A stretch of 64,000 bases of DNA from Geomonas sp. Red32. GTDB taxonomy: Bacteria; Desulfobacterota; Desulfuromonadia; Geobacterales; Geobacteraceae. The notes below the pieces were generated by a model. It saw only the letters and a list, made by a program, of their open reading frames with translations, did not search any database and had not been told where the DNA came from. The DNA lies in NCBI RefSeq assembly GCF_023652955.1, contig NZ_JAKLOY010000005.1, positions 248,001 through 312,000 of the forward strand. The letters are read 5' to 3'. The translations under genes were made by a program, and so were the position numbers. Shown in pieces: positions 1-8,548 of the stretch. Each line of letters begins with the position of its first letter. The first letter of the stretch is position 1.

Positions 1-1
1 G

Positions 2-331
2 CAGTCGACCGGGATCGAGCAGGTCAACAACGCCATCATCCAGATGGACCAGGTGACCCAGCAGAACGCGGCACTGGTGGAGGAGGCCTCGGCCGCCGCC
101 GCCTCCCTCGAGGAGCAGGCCCAGCAGCTGGTGGAGGTGGTGGCCCGCTTCCGTCTGGAGGAGGAGAAGGAGCAGGCGGCCGCCCCGAGGGCGCAGCGCG
201 AAAGGCGCCCGCCGACCAGGAGCGCCGCGCCGCGCGAGCGGGTGGCCGTGGCGCCCCCGCGGGTGGCCCGGGCAAACGACAAGCAGGCCGCCGCCAACCT
301 GACCCTGGACGACGAATGGAAGGAGTTCTAG
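2..331 (+). CDS. Methyl-accepting chemotaxis protein, C-terminal end (5' part outside window)
   Basis: This is the last ~109 codons of a chemoreceptor; the reading frame is open to the left edge of the window. The visible start [12 protein letters not shown] followed by [19 protein letters not shown] is the conserved end of the MCP signalling coiled coil. A charged, Ala/Arg/Pro-rich flexible linker of about 50 residues follows. The protein ends in DEWKEF, which fits the xWxxF-type C-terminal pentapeptide that tethers CheR or CheB in receptors such as Tar (NWETF). It lies 46 bp upstream of a histidine kinase, and the cluster ends with a CheB catalytic domain, so a docking tail makes sense. MCP identity is secure; the tether is inferred from the motif. 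Confidence 0.93.
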   Translation, partial: QSTGIEQVNNAIIQMDQVTQQNAALVEEASAAAASLEEQAQQLVEVVARFRLEEEKEQAAAPRAQRERRPPTRSAAPRERVAVAPPRVARANDKQAAANLTLDDEWKEF

Positions 332-377
332 CCCCGGCACCGGCCACCGCCCGGCCACACCGTCTCCAGGGGGTGCG

Positions 378-1730
378 ATGAAGGGTATCGTGCGGAGCAT
401 ACTGCTCCCGCTGCTAGTGACTGCCACCCTCGCCGCCCTCGCCCTGCACGCCGTCAACCACCTGGTGCTCGAGAGGGTACTCAGCCAGGAACTGGCCGAG
501 GTGGCCGAGCTGCAAAACAAAAACCTCCGGGTCTTCTGGGAGCTCTGCGGCACCAAGGGGAGCGTCTTCCGGCTGGAGGGGGGAGCGCTTTGGTGCGGGA
601 ACTACCGGATCAACGGCAACAACGAGATCCCGGACAAGGTGCTCTCCCTGACCGGGAGCCGGGCCACCGTCTTCATGGGGGACGTCAGGGTGGCCACCAA
701 CGTCCCCCTGGCGGACGGGAGGCGGGCGCTGGGGACCGTGCTCGCCAACCCGGCCCGGCGGGCGGTGCTGGTGGAGGGGAGAAGCTACCGGGGACAGGCC
801 TCCATCCTCGGGGTCCCCTACTACACCGCCTACGACCCGATCAGAAACGTCCGCGGCGAGGTGATCGGCGCCCTCTTCGTCGGGATGGACATCGACCACA
901 GCCTGGCGGCCTACCGGAGGATGAGCTTCAGCATCAGGGCCATCAACGCGAGCTTCGGGGTCGGGATCGTGCTCTGCGCCTTCCTGTTGCTGGTGCAGAA
1001 ACGGCGCGCGGAGGAGGTGCTCCGGGAGCGCGGGAGGCTGGAGGCCAAGGCACAGCACTCGGCGATGATGGAGGCCCTCATGGTCCATCTGAGCCACGAC
1101 CTGAAGACCCCGCTCACCCCGCTGTGCGCCCTTTTGCCGCTGCTGATCCGCGAGACGGGCGACCCGAGGCTCGCCAGAATGCTGGAGATCTGCCGGGACA
1201 ACGTGGACCAGATCCGGGGGATGGCCGAGAAGTCCCTCCAGATGGTGAAACTCTCCTCCCGGGAGACCGACCTCTGGCCGCTGGAGCTCGCACCGCTGGC
1301 CGAGCAGGCCATCCTCGATACGGCAGACGAGCTCTCCCGGCGGCAGGTGAGCTGCCGCAACCTGATCCCCGCCGGCATCCGCATCATGGGGTCGATGGAG
1401 CAGATCGACCTTCTCTTCACCAATCTCCTCTCCAACACCGCCCGCTACGCCGCCAGCACCGTCGAGATCGGCGCCCGGGTGGAGGGAAACCAGGTCGTGG
1501 TGGAGGTGCGCGACGACGGCACCGGCCTCGATCCCGAGCACACCGCCTTGATCTTCACCGAGTTTTTCAAGACCGACGGCGCCCGCCAGGATACCGGGAG
1601 GCAGGGATTGGGGCTGGCCATCTGCCAGCGAATACTATATAACCACGGAGGCAGGATCTGGGCCGAGAGCCCCGGTCCCGGGCTGGGGACCAGCGTTTTT
1701 TTCACCCTTAAAGGGGCACCGCCTCCATGA
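378..1730 (+). CDS. Membrane sensor histidine kinase with periplasmic Cache domain
   Basis: A 450-residue sensor kinase. Residues 5-25 form a membrane helix. Residues ~35-175 look like a single-Cache periplasmic domain, with the GSRATVF...GTVLANPA...YYTAYDPIRN...GEVIGALFVGMD pattern seen in Cache_3/Cache_2 sensors. A second helix spans ~190-207. The H box LSHDLKTPLTPL puts the phospho-accepting His at about 240, and the ATPase part shows N (LLSNTARYA), DDGTGLD and GLGLAI motifs. The ATG follows a purine-rich CCAGGGGG. There is no receiver domain; the stop overlaps the next start by 4 bp (ATGA), so the next hybrid kinase is translationally coupled and probably acts in the same relay. The ligand is unknown. 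Confidence 0.9.
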   Translation: MKGIVRSILLPLLVTATLAALALHAVNHLVLERVLSQELAEVAELQNKNLRVFWELCGTKGSVFRLEGGALWCGNYRINGNNEIPDKVLSLTGSRATVFMGDVRVATNVPLADGRRALGTVLANPARRAVLVEGRSYRGQASILGVPYYTAYDPIRNVRGEVIGALFVGMDIDHSLAAYRRMSFSIRAINASFGVGIVLCAFLLLVQKRRAEEVLRERGRLEAKAQHSAMMEALMVHLSHDLKTPLTPLCALLPLLIRETGDPRLARMLEICRDNVDQIRGMAEKSLQMVKLSSRETDLWPLELAPLAEQAILDTADELSRRQVSCRNLIPAGIRIMGSMEQIDLLFTNLLSNTARYAASTVEIGARVEGNQVVVEVRDDGTGLDPEHTALIFTEFFKTDGARQDTGRQGLGLAICQRILYNHGGRIWAESPGPGLGTSVFFTLKGAPPP

Positions 1731-4700
1731 AGCAACTCTCCATAGACCAACTCAAGGGGCGGATCAGGCTCTTCGTCGGGCTCACGGTGGCCTCGGTGAT
1801 CCTGATCACCGTCCACGGCGCCGTCACCGAACGCCGCGACGTGGTCAACAGCGCCCGCAGGCTTGCCGCCGGCTACGTCCACGCCCTCGCCGAGCACAGC
1901 GAAAGCGCCCTCTCCGAAGGGGACGGCATCCTCCGGGAGCTCCTCGGCGACCTGCGGCGCGAGGGGGGGCTCGAGCGGGTCGATGCCGCCTCCTTCCACG
2001 AAAAGATGCGCCTCGCCATGCGGGACTCCCCCCAGGTGGGAACCCTGTTCGTCACCGACCGGCAGGGGGCGATGCGGATCAACTCCGACACCTATCCGGC
2101 CAAGCCGGTGCAGGTCGGCGACCGCCCCTACTTCCGGCACTACGTCGAAACCCCGGGGCTCGGGCTCTCGATCGGGGAGCCGATCACCAGCCGGCTGGTA
2201 AACCGCCGCCGCTTCAACCTGATGCGACCGCTGAACGCGCCGGGAGACCCCTTCTCGGGACTCCTTGCCCTCGGCTTCGAGACGACCTACTTCAGCACCC
2301 ATTTCGATCCCTCCAAGCTCGGCTTCCGCGGCGAGGTGCTCCTGGTGAGAGACGACGGCACCCCGCTGGTCTGGGACCCGCACCCCGCCGCCGAACAGGA
2401 ACCGAAACTGAACGCCACCCCTCTCTTCACCCGCGAGCTTCCCCGCGCCCGCAGCGGGGTATTCCGCGAGCGGACGAGCTTTCTCGACGGCGTCCCCGCC
2501 ATCGTCGCCTACCAGCACCTCTCCCGCTTTCCGGTGGTGGCCGTGGTGAGCCTCAACGAGGACGAGCTGCTCGCCCCCTGGTACGGCCGCACCCTCCGCC
2601 AATCCGCGCTGGCCGTCGGCCTGAGCCTCGTGCTGATCGCCCTGACCCGCATCCTCTTTCGCCACCTCGACCGCCTGAAGGTGGCCGACCAGCTGGTGGG
2701 CGGGCAGCGTTCGCAGCTCGCCATCAAGGCCGCCCAGCTCGACTGGATGCTCGACGTGATCCTCCAGGTCGACCGGGAAGGGAGGATCCTCCATTTCAAC
2801 CAGGCCCTCTGCCGGCTGACCGGCTATACGCAGCAGGAGCTCTCGGGCGCACGCCTGCAGGACATCGAGCCGCCGGAGTTCGCCGAACGGGTCGCCCCCA
2901 ACGTCGCCCGCCTCATGCAGGGGACCCAGGAAGAAACCTTCGAGAGCGCCTTTCTCTCCCGCAGCGGCGCCCTGATCCCGGTCGAGGTCCACACCCGGAT
3001 GATCGAGAGCGACGGCCAGCCGCTCCTTCTCAGCGTGGTCCGGGACATCACCCACCGCAAACGGGGAGAGGAGCGGGAAAGGAACCGGCTGAGGGTCCTC
3101 GAGCGGATCGCCGGCGACGCCCCGCTGGAGGAGCTGCTGACCGCCGTCGCAACCTTCGTCGAGGAAGAGAGCCCCGGGGCGCTCTGTTCGCTCCTTTTGG
3201 CCGACCCCACCGGAACCACGCTCCGCCACGGCGCGGCCCCGACCCTGCCGGACGACTACAACCGGGCGGTGGACGGGCTCCGGATCGGCTCCGGCAAGGG
3301 GTCCTGCGGGAGCGCCGCCTTCCTGCGCCAGCGCGTCGTGGTGGAGGATATCGAGCCGCACCCCTGGTGGAAGGGATTCGAACCCGCCCGCACCGCCGGC
3401 CTCAGGGCCTGCTGGTCGGAACCGATCCTCTCCCCCCATCGCGAGCTTCTGGGCACCATCGCCATCTACCACCGGACCCCCGCCGCACCGGGACCGGAGG
3501 ACCTCCTGCTGCTCGAGTCGGCGGCCCACCTGGCGGGCATCGCCATCTCCCGCGTCCGCAGCGAGGAGAGCCGCCGCTCCCTGGAGGAGCAGCTCCGCCA
3601 CAGCCAGAAGATCGAGGCGCTCGGGAGGCTGGCCGCCGAGGTGGCCCACGACTTCAACAACCTGTTGACCCCCATCATGGTCTACGCCGACCTCCTGAGA
3701 CGGGGCCTGCCGCCGGAAGCGCCCCAGATGAAGATGGTAGAGGCGATGGCGGAGACCGCCCAGAAGGCGAGCGAGCTGACCCAGAAACTCCTCTCCTTCG
3801 GCCGCAAGCAGCTCCCGGACATGGCCCCGGTGGACCTCAACGAAGTGGTCCGCGCCTTCGGCGGCATCATGCGCACCACGGTCCGGGCCAGTATCGGCGT
3901 CGAATACCTCCTCTCCCCCACCCCCGCGGGGGTGCTGGCCGACCGGGGAGAGCTGGAGCAGGCGCTTTTGAACCTGGTGGTTAACGCCCAGGACGCCATC
4001 GCGGAGCGCGGGACCATCGCGGTGGAAACCGGGCACCTAGTGCTGGACGACGAGTTCCTCGGGCGCCATCCCGGGCTCGACCCGGGGGCCTACGTGCTCC
4101 TGGCGGTCACCGACGACGGCTGCGGCATGGACGAGACGACCCTCCACCGCGTCTTCGAGCCGTTCTTCACCACCAAGGAGGCGGGGCGCGGGACCGGGCT
4201 GGGGCTGCCGGCCGTGTACGCCATCGTCAAGCACCACGGGGGGTGCCTGGAGATCAGGACCCGCCCGGGGGAAGGGACCCGGGTGGAGATCTACCTCCCG
4301 TCCCGCAGCGGCCTGCTGGCGGCGGCGATGCAGCCGGCACCGCCGGCCGAGGAGCCGGCCCAGGTCGAGGAAGGGGGGACGGTGCTCCTGGTAGAGGATA
4401 ACGCCATCATCAGGGAGACCGTCGCCGAACTGCTGCACTCTTTCGGGTACCAGGTGCTGAGCGCGGCGCTCCCGGCCGAGGCGCTGGAGATAGCGGCGGG
4501 CGTCGAGATAGACCTTTTGGCCACCGACGTGGTGATGCCCCAGATGAGCGGGCCGGAGCTGTACGAGCGGCTGCTGGAAGGGCACCCCTCGCTGCCGGTG
4601 CTCTACGTCTCCGGCTACAGCATCAACCCGGTGGCGGGCGATACACCGGCCGGGGCAGACTTTTTGGCCAAGCCGTTCACCGTCGAGCAGTTCCTAGACC

Positions 4701-4765
4701 GGGTGCGTCGGATCATGGCCGGTAAGGGAGGCCGAAGCGGGGCCGCATCCGGTGAGCGGTCATGA
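1727..4765 (+). CDS. Hybrid sensor kinase: Cache - PAS - GAF - HisKA - HATPase - REC
   Basis: A 1012-residue hybrid kinase. A membrane helix lies at ~14-32. A double-Cache-like periplasmic region runs ~35-285 (note [19 protein letters not shown]), and a second helix at ~293-311. A PAS domain follows at ~335-445 ([19 protein letters not shown]) and a GAF domain at ~455-610. The H box [14 protein letters not shown] places the His at 641. The ATPase region is ~735-865 ([23 protein letters not shown]). A C-terminal receiver at ~885-1005 has [13 protein letters not shown] and a KPF lysine loop. It overlaps both neighbours by 4 bp. Its receiver could pass phosphate to the HPt encoded next, forming a His-Asp-His-Asp relay; that flow is inferred. 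Confidence 0.93.
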   Translation: MKQLSIDQLKGRIRLFVGLTVASVILITVHGAVTERRDVVNSARRLAAGYVHALAEHSESALSEGDGILRELLGDLRREGGLERVDAASFHEKMRLAMRDSPQVGTLFVTDRQGAMRINSDTYPAKPVQVGDRPYFRHYVETPGLGLSIGEPITSRLVNRRRFNLMRPLNAPGDPFSGLLALGFETTYFSTHFDPSKLGFRGEVLLVRDDGTPLVWDPHPAAEQEPKLNATPLFTRELPRARSGVFRERTSFLDGVPAIVAYQHLSRFPVVAVVSLNEDELLAPWYGRTLRQSALAVGLSLVLIALTRILFRHLDRLKVADQLVGGQRSQLAIKAAQLDWMLDVILQVDREGRILHFNQALCRLTGYTQQELSGARLQDIEPPEFAERVAPNVARLMQGTQEETFESAFLSRSGALIPVEVHTRMIESDGQPLLLSVVRDITHRKRGEERERNRLRVLERIAGDAPLEELLTAVATFVEEESPGALCSLLLADPTGTTLRHGAAPTLPDDYNRAVDGLRIGSGKGSCGSAAFLRQRVVVEDIEPHPWWKGFEPARTAGLRACWSEPILSPHRELLGTIAIYHRTPAAPGPEDLLLLESAAHLAGIAISRVRSEESRRSLEEQLRHSQKIEALGRLAAEVAHDFNNLLTPIMVYADLLRRGLPPEAPQMKMVEAMAETAQKASELTQKLLSFGRKQLPDMAPVDLNEVVRAFGGIMRTTVRASIGVEYLLSPTPAGVLADRGELEQALLNLVVNAQDAIAERGTIAVETGHLVLDDEFLGRHPGLDPGAYVLLAVTDDGCGMDETTLHRVFEPFFTTKEAGRGTGLGLPAVYAIVKHHGGCLEIRTRPGEGTRVEIYLPSRSGLLAAAMQPAPPAEEPAQVEEGGTVLLVEDNAIIRETVAELLHSFGYQVLSAALPAEALEIAAGVEIDLLATDVVMPQMSGPELYERLLEGHPSLPVLYVSGYSINPVAGDTPAGADFLAKPFTVEQFLDRVRRIMAGKGGRSGAASGERS

Positions 4766-5964
4766 CCGCCCCGGGACCGCTGCTGGTGCTCGCCGATACC
4801 CCGGACACCGCCGGGGACTTCCGTGAGGTCCTCGGGCTCAGCGGCGAGCCGCAGGGCTCCCTCGATGGGTGGCGGGTCGAGTGGGCCGTCGGCTGCGAGC
4901 AGGCGATCGGCCTGGTGACCCGCGGGATCGAGCGGCAAAGCCCCTACCCGGTGGCCTTGGTCGATCTCTCTCCGGCGCTGGGGGAAAGCGGCATCGAGAC
5001 CGTGGCGCGCCTCTGGGAGGCAGACCCCCGGCTGCAGGTGGTTTTCTGCGGCGTCGAAGCCTCCCAGGCGGCGGAGCAGTTCCGGGGCGAGCCGCGGCTT
5101 CTGCTGCTGAAAAAGCCGCTCTCCCCGCTGGAGATCGTTCAGGCGGTGGGGATCCTGGCCGCCAAGTGGGAGCTGGAGCGCCGCAGCGAACGGATGGGGG
5201 ATCTCGAGGCACTGGCCCGGCGGCGAGGGGACGAGATCGACTCCCTCTCCGCGGATCTGGAACGGGCCCGGCGGGAGACCGATGCCGCGATGCAGGCCTT
5301 GGGAGAGAAAGTGGGCGCCATCCTCGGCTCGAACGGTACGGCGGGCGAGGCAGATACGCTCCCCGGGATCTCCATCGCGCTCGGGCTCGAGTACTGCGGC
5401 GACGACCGGGAGCTCCTCCGCTCGCTGATGGAGAAGTTTCTTAAGCGGCGGGAGGCGGCCACCGAGATCGCCGCGGCCCTGGCCAGGGGCGGCCGCGAGG
5501 AGGCCCAGCGGGGGGCGCACACGCTGATCTCGCCGGCGGCCACCATCGGCGCCGACCTCCTGGCCCGGGCGGCCCGGGCGATGGAGGAAGGGATCAGGGA
5601 CCGCGACGGGGAGCGGCTCCCCCCTCTCCTGGAGCGGCTGGGGCGGGAGCTCAACCGGGTGATGGGTTCGATCGACCGCTACCTCGCCCAGCAGCCCAAC
5701 CAGGCGGGGCCCGGGGGGCCCGACCGGGCGAAGGTCAAGGGCCTTTTGGAGCAGATGACCTCCCTCTTTGAGAGCGACCTGGGAGCCGCTCTCTCTGTCA
5801 AGGACGAACTCCGGCGCGAACTGCGGGGCACCCACCTCTTCGAGCAGTTCTCCCGGCTGGAACATTTGGTGGATTCCTTCGATTTCGACGGGGCGGCCAA
5901 GGCCCGGGAACGGTTGGAAGAGATGCTGGAATCGGCACCGGCAGTGCCCGAGGAGAAGCCATGA
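4762..5964 (+). CDS. REC-like / histidine phosphotransfer (HPt) relay protein
   Basis: A 400-residue soluble protein. Residues 1-135 fold like a divergent receiver: Asp12 in the acidic pocket, a candidate phospho-Asp at 68 (ALVDLSPALG), and the KKP lysine at 118. A charged coiled coil runs ~137-185. Residues ~205-310 read as an HPt helical bundle with AHTL around His253. The usual K-G after AHTL is replaced by I-S, which is atypical. The final ~75 residues resemble a second helical bundle without a His. It overlaps the hybrid kinase upstream and the receiver downstream by 4 bp each. The most economical role is phosphotransfer between the two; HPt activity is inferred from the motif. Confidence 0.75.
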   Translation: MTAPGPLLVLADTPDTAGDFREVLGLSGEPQGSLDGWRVEWAVGCEQAIGLVTRGIERQSPYPVALVDLSPALGESGIETVARLWEADPRLQVVFCGVEASQAAEQFRGEPRLLLLKKPLSPLEIVQAVGILAAKWELERRSERMGDLEALARRRGDEIDSLSADLERARRETDAAMQALGEKVGAILGSNGTAGEADTLPGISIALGLEYCGDDRELLRSLMEKFLKRREAATEIAAALARGGREEAQRGAHTLISPAATIGADLLARAARAMEEGIRDRDGERLPPLLERLGRELNRVMGSIDRYLAQQPNQAGPGGPDRAKVKGLLEQMTSLFESDLGAALSVKDELRRELRGTHLFEQFSRLEHLVDSFDFDGAAKARERLEEMLESAPAVPEEKP

Positions 5965-6386
5965 ACGAAACGGTCGGCGCGGCAGCCCGCAAGAAGCTCT
6001 TGATCATCGACGACACGCCCGAAAACATCCAACTGCTGATGGCCATCCTGGGACGGGATTACCAGATCGTCGCCGCGCGGGAGGGGGAGCGGGCCCTGGC
6101 GCTGGCTGCCAGCGATCCCCAGCCGGACCTGATCCTGCTCGACATCCGCATGCCGGGGATGGACGGGTTCGAAGTCTGCGAGGAGCTCAAGAGCGACCCC
6201 AAGACCCGCGACATCCCGGTGATTTTCGTCACCACCATGAACGCCGACGAGGACGTGCGCCGCGGACTGGAGCTGGGAGCGGTGGATTACATAACGAAGC
6301 CCTACAGCCCGACCCTGGTGAAGGCCCGCATACATGCGCATCTGTCGCTTGAGAGGGGCCGCGCCGGGGAAGGGAGCGGGGAGTGA
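5961..6386 (+). CDS. Single-domain response regulator (receiver only)
   Basis: A 141-residue CheY/PleD-type receiver without an output domain. Asp17/18 (IIDDTPENIQ) form the acidic pocket, Asp61 (LLDIRMPGMDGF) is the phosphorylation site, FVTT carries the switch Thr, and ITKPYSP holds the conserved Lys. The ENIQLL signature after the acidic pair resembles receivers found in DivK/PleD-like relays. Translation is coupled to the HPt gene by a 4-bp overlap. A short charged C-terminal tail follows the last helix. Likely a phosphate sink or terminal signalling receiver of this phosphorelay. Confidence 0.92.
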   Translation: MNETVGAAARKKLLIIDDTPENIQLLMAILGRDYQIVAAREGERALALAASDPQPDLILLDIRMPGMDGFEVCEELKSDPKTRDIPVIFVTTMNADEDVRRGLELGAVDYITKPYSPTLVKARIHAHLSLERGRAGEGSGE

Positions 6387-6416
6387 ACAGCATGAAAGTA
6401 CGGAGGGAAGGGTGAG

Positions 6417-6800
6417 ATGGCCAAGCAAGTGATGATCGTCGACGACAACCGGTACGTCCGCGATTCTGTGGAAATCATCTGCCAGGGGGAGAATCTGGGG
6501 GTGGTCACCGCCACCTCGGGGGCGGAGTGCCTGCAAGAGCTGGAGGCGGGGTTTCGGGGCGTGATCCTGATGGACGTCATGATGCCGGAGATGGACGGCT
6601 GGGACACCATCCGGGCCATGATCGAGAGGAAACTCTACCCGGGCAACGTGATCGTCATGCTGACCGGGATGGGAGAGCCGGACACCAAGATGGACGGGGT
6701 TCAGGAATACGTCACCGACTACATGACCAAGCCGTTCAACCCGGAGGAGCTGGTCGAATCGCTGCGCTACTACCTGGCCCTGGTGGACGAGCTCCAGTAG
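6417..6800 (+). CDS. CheY-like single-domain response regulator
   Basis: A 127-residue receiver: MIVDDN acidic pocket at residues 7-11, phosphorylation Asp53 (LMDVMMPEMDGW), switch Thr in MLTGMGEP, and Lys in MTKPFNPEEL. A GGAAGGGTGAG ribosome site precedes the ATG. It is separated from the previous receiver by only 30 bp and abuts cheB (TAGATG). Receivers next to CheB that lack an output domain often control receptor adaptation or motility. Here it could supply the regulatory domain that the following CheB lacks; that is inference. Confidence 0.92.
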   Translation: MAKQVMIVDDNRYVRDSVEIICQGENLGVVTATSGAECLQELEAGFRGVILMDVMMPEMDGWDTIRAMIERKLYPGNVIVMLTGMGEPDTKMDGVQEYVTDYMTKPFNPEELVESLRYYLALVDELQ

Positions 6801-7373
6801 ATGCCCTGCCGAAACCTCGTTGTCATAGGGGTCTCCACCGGAGGTCCGCTCACCCTGCGTGAGATCTTTCTCCGGCTCACCCCACTGAATGCCGCAATCC
6901 TGGTGGTGCTCCACATCGCCCCGCCGATGGATGCCCGGATCGCCAAAGGGCTCGACGCGGTCTCCGCGATGCCGGTGGCGCTGGCCCAGCACGGGGAGTA
7001 CCTCGCGTCCGGCCAGGTCTACCTGGCCCCGGGCGGGTTCCATCTCAGGCTGGACCCGCAGTACCGGGTCGAACTGGTCCGCGGCGAGCGGGTCAACTAC
7101 GTGCAGCCCTCGGTCGACGTCACCATGTCCTCACTGCACCGTCAGCTGCACGGGATCCTCGTGGGGGCGGTGCTGACCGGGATGGGAAAGGACGGCGCGG
7201 AGGGGATCCGCCACGTGAAGCGGGTGGGCGGCATCACCATCGCCCAGGACCAGAAAACCTCCACCATCTACGGCATGCCCAAGGCCGCCGCCCAGACCGG
7301 CGCGGTCGACTTCGTCCTCTCCCCTGCACAGATCGCCGACAAGCTCACCCAACTGATCCCACCCCTCGCCTGA
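6801..7373 (+). CDS. cheB: CheB-type protein-glutamate methylesterase, catalytic domain only
   Basis: 190 residues covering only the CheB methylesterase/deamidase domain. The catalytic triad is visible: Ser12 (GVSTGGP), His38 (VLHIAPP) and Asp131 (LTGMGKDGAEG). The family motifs VYLAPGGFH, QPSVDVTMSSL and YGMPKAA are present. Typical CheB proteins carry an N-terminal receiver; none is fused here, but a free CheY-like receiver is encoded immediately upstream with no gap. Substrate would be methylated or amidated glutamates of a chemoreceptor, plausibly the MCP at the window start, whose C terminus ends in a tether-like motif. No CheR, CheA or CheW is visible, so the rest of the pathway lies elsewhere or to the left. 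Confidence 0.92.
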   Translation: MPCRNLVVIGVSTGGPLTLREIFLRLTPLNAAILVVLHIAPPMDARIAKGLDAVSAMPVALAQHGEYLASGQVYLAPGGFHLRLDPQYRVELVRGERVNYVQPSVDVTMSSLHRQLHGILVGAVLTGMGKDGAEGIRHVKRVGGITIAQDQKTSTIYGMPKAAAQTGAVDFVLSPAQIADKLTQLIPPLA

Positions 7374-7382
7374 TCGCTTGAT

Positions 7383-7481
7383 CTGTCCGACCTGTCCGAC
7401 CTGTCCGACCTGTCCGACCTGTCCGACCTGTCCGACCTGTCCGACCTGTCCGACCTGCCTAGCCTGCCTAGCCTGCCTGAC
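7383..7481. repeat. 9-bp tandem repeat (CTGTCCGAC), 8 perfect + 3 variant copies
   Basis: Positions 7383-7454 hold eight exact copies of CTGTCCGAC. Two CTGCCTAGC and one CTGCCTGAC follow to 7481. The array fills the gap between the 3' ends of convergent cheB (+) and the LysR gene (-), where a terminator would be expected. The unit is a multiple of three, so it stays open in frame on both strands (Leu-Ser-Asp forward, Arg-Ser-Asp reverse), but it is not part of either gene. Confidence 0.95.
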
Positions 7482-7499
7482 CTCTCCCCCCTCTCTGGC

Positions 7500-8405
7500 C
7501 TAACCTCCCGGCAGCAGCTGCGCCGGTGTTGCTCCGCCACCGCGCGCCAGGAGAAACTCCGCGAAAGCCCTGTTGGCCCGGGAGAGGTAGCTCTGTCTTT
7601 TCCACGCGATCAGCAGGTCCAGGTAGAGCGGTGGGTCGAAGGAGACAGCCACCAGCTCGCTGTCGTCGGCCACCACCATCCTCAAGAGGATGGAGATACC
7701 GGTGCCGTTTCTCACCAGCGCCCTCACCAGCGAGAAGAGGTTGGTCTCGAAGACGATCTCCGGCTGGGCCTCGCTGTCCTTGAGCGCCTCCAGAAAGAAC
7801 TCCCGGATGAAGTACCCCTCCTTGTAGAAGATCAGCGGCTCGCTGATGAAGTCGGCCAGTGTCACGCTTTGGGCGGTGGCGAAGCGGTGACCGGGGGGGA
7901 CGCAGACCACCACCTCCTCCCTCAGGAAATGGCGGGTCTCCAGGGTCTCCGGAAAGCTCTCCCCGGCCACCACCCCCATGTCCAGCTCCCCCTGGGCGAT
8001 CATCCGCTGGATGCGGGCCGCCCCCTCCCCGTGCACGGCCAGCTTCAGCTTGGGAAAGGCCCGGTGGAAGTCCCTGATGATGTCGGGGAAGAAGTAGGCG
8101 GAGATCATGGGGGGGATGCCGATGCGGACTTCCCCCTTGGAAAGCCCCTTGAGCTCGGCCATCTCCAGCTCGGCCGCCTTCAGGTCGTCGAGCACCCGGC
8201 GGGCGTGGAGGAGGAAGATCTCCCCTTCCGCGGTGAGGGAGACCTTGCGGTCCTGGCGGTTGAAGAGGGTGAGCTCCAGCTCCTCCTCGAGCTTCTTGAT
8301 CGACATGCTGAGGGCCGGCTGGGCAATCCTCAGCCCCTCGGCTGCGCGGGTGAAGCTGGCGGTGGTGGCCACTTCCACGAAGTACCTGAGCTGCCTGGCG
8401 TCCAT
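7500..8405 (-). CDS. LysR-family transcriptional regulator
   Basis: 301 residues, the standard LTTR length. The N-terminal winged helix-turn-helix is clear: MDARQLRYFVEVATTASFTR, then AAEGLRIAQPALS and IKKLEEELELTLFNR. Residues ~90-295 form the periplasmic-binding-protein-like effector domain (EVRIGIPPMISAYFFPDII). The start has AAGGAG 5 nt upstream. It is divergent from an MFS transporter gene, with 143 bp between them that contains an inverted repeat. By the usual LTTR arrangement it probably controls that transporter and itself. The effector is unknown. Confidence 0.94.
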   Translation of the reverse strand: MDARQLRYFVEVATTASFTRAAEGLRIAQPALSMSIKKLEEELELTLFNRQDRKVSLTAEGEIFLLHARRVLDDLKAAELEMAELKGLSKGEVRIGIPPMISAYFFPDIIRDFHRAFPKLKLAVHGEGAARIQRMIAQGELDMGVVAGESFPETLETRHFLREEVVVCVPPGHRFATAQSVTLADFISEPLIFYKEGYFIREFFLEALKDSEAQPEIVFETNLFSLVRALVRNGTGISILLRMVVADDSELVAVSFDPPLYLDLLIAWKRQSYLSRANRAFAEFLLARGGGATPAQLLPGG

Positions 8406-8476
8406 TCCTGCTCCTTGCGATCGGACCGATCAGTCGGATCTGGCGGACCGGCCCGATCAATAAAGTTGATGGAGAA

Positions 8477-8502
8477 GATAAGGATTATATAGTTTTCTTA
8501 TC
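8477..8502. promoter_or_regulatory. Inverted repeat GATAAG-N14-CTTATC, candidate LysR operator
   Basis: Perfect 6-bp arms at 8477-8482 and 8497-8502, with an AT-rich centre, lie in the divergent lysR-MFS intergenic region. It is 47 bp upstream of the transporter start and 72 bp upstream of the lysR start. Spacing and position are typical for an LTTR recognition/activation site, but the exact operator is not provable by eye. Confidence 0.45.
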
Positions 8503-8548
8503 GGCAGGCAACCGCTATTATCAGTTCCAAGCCTGGGAGGGGCGGACG

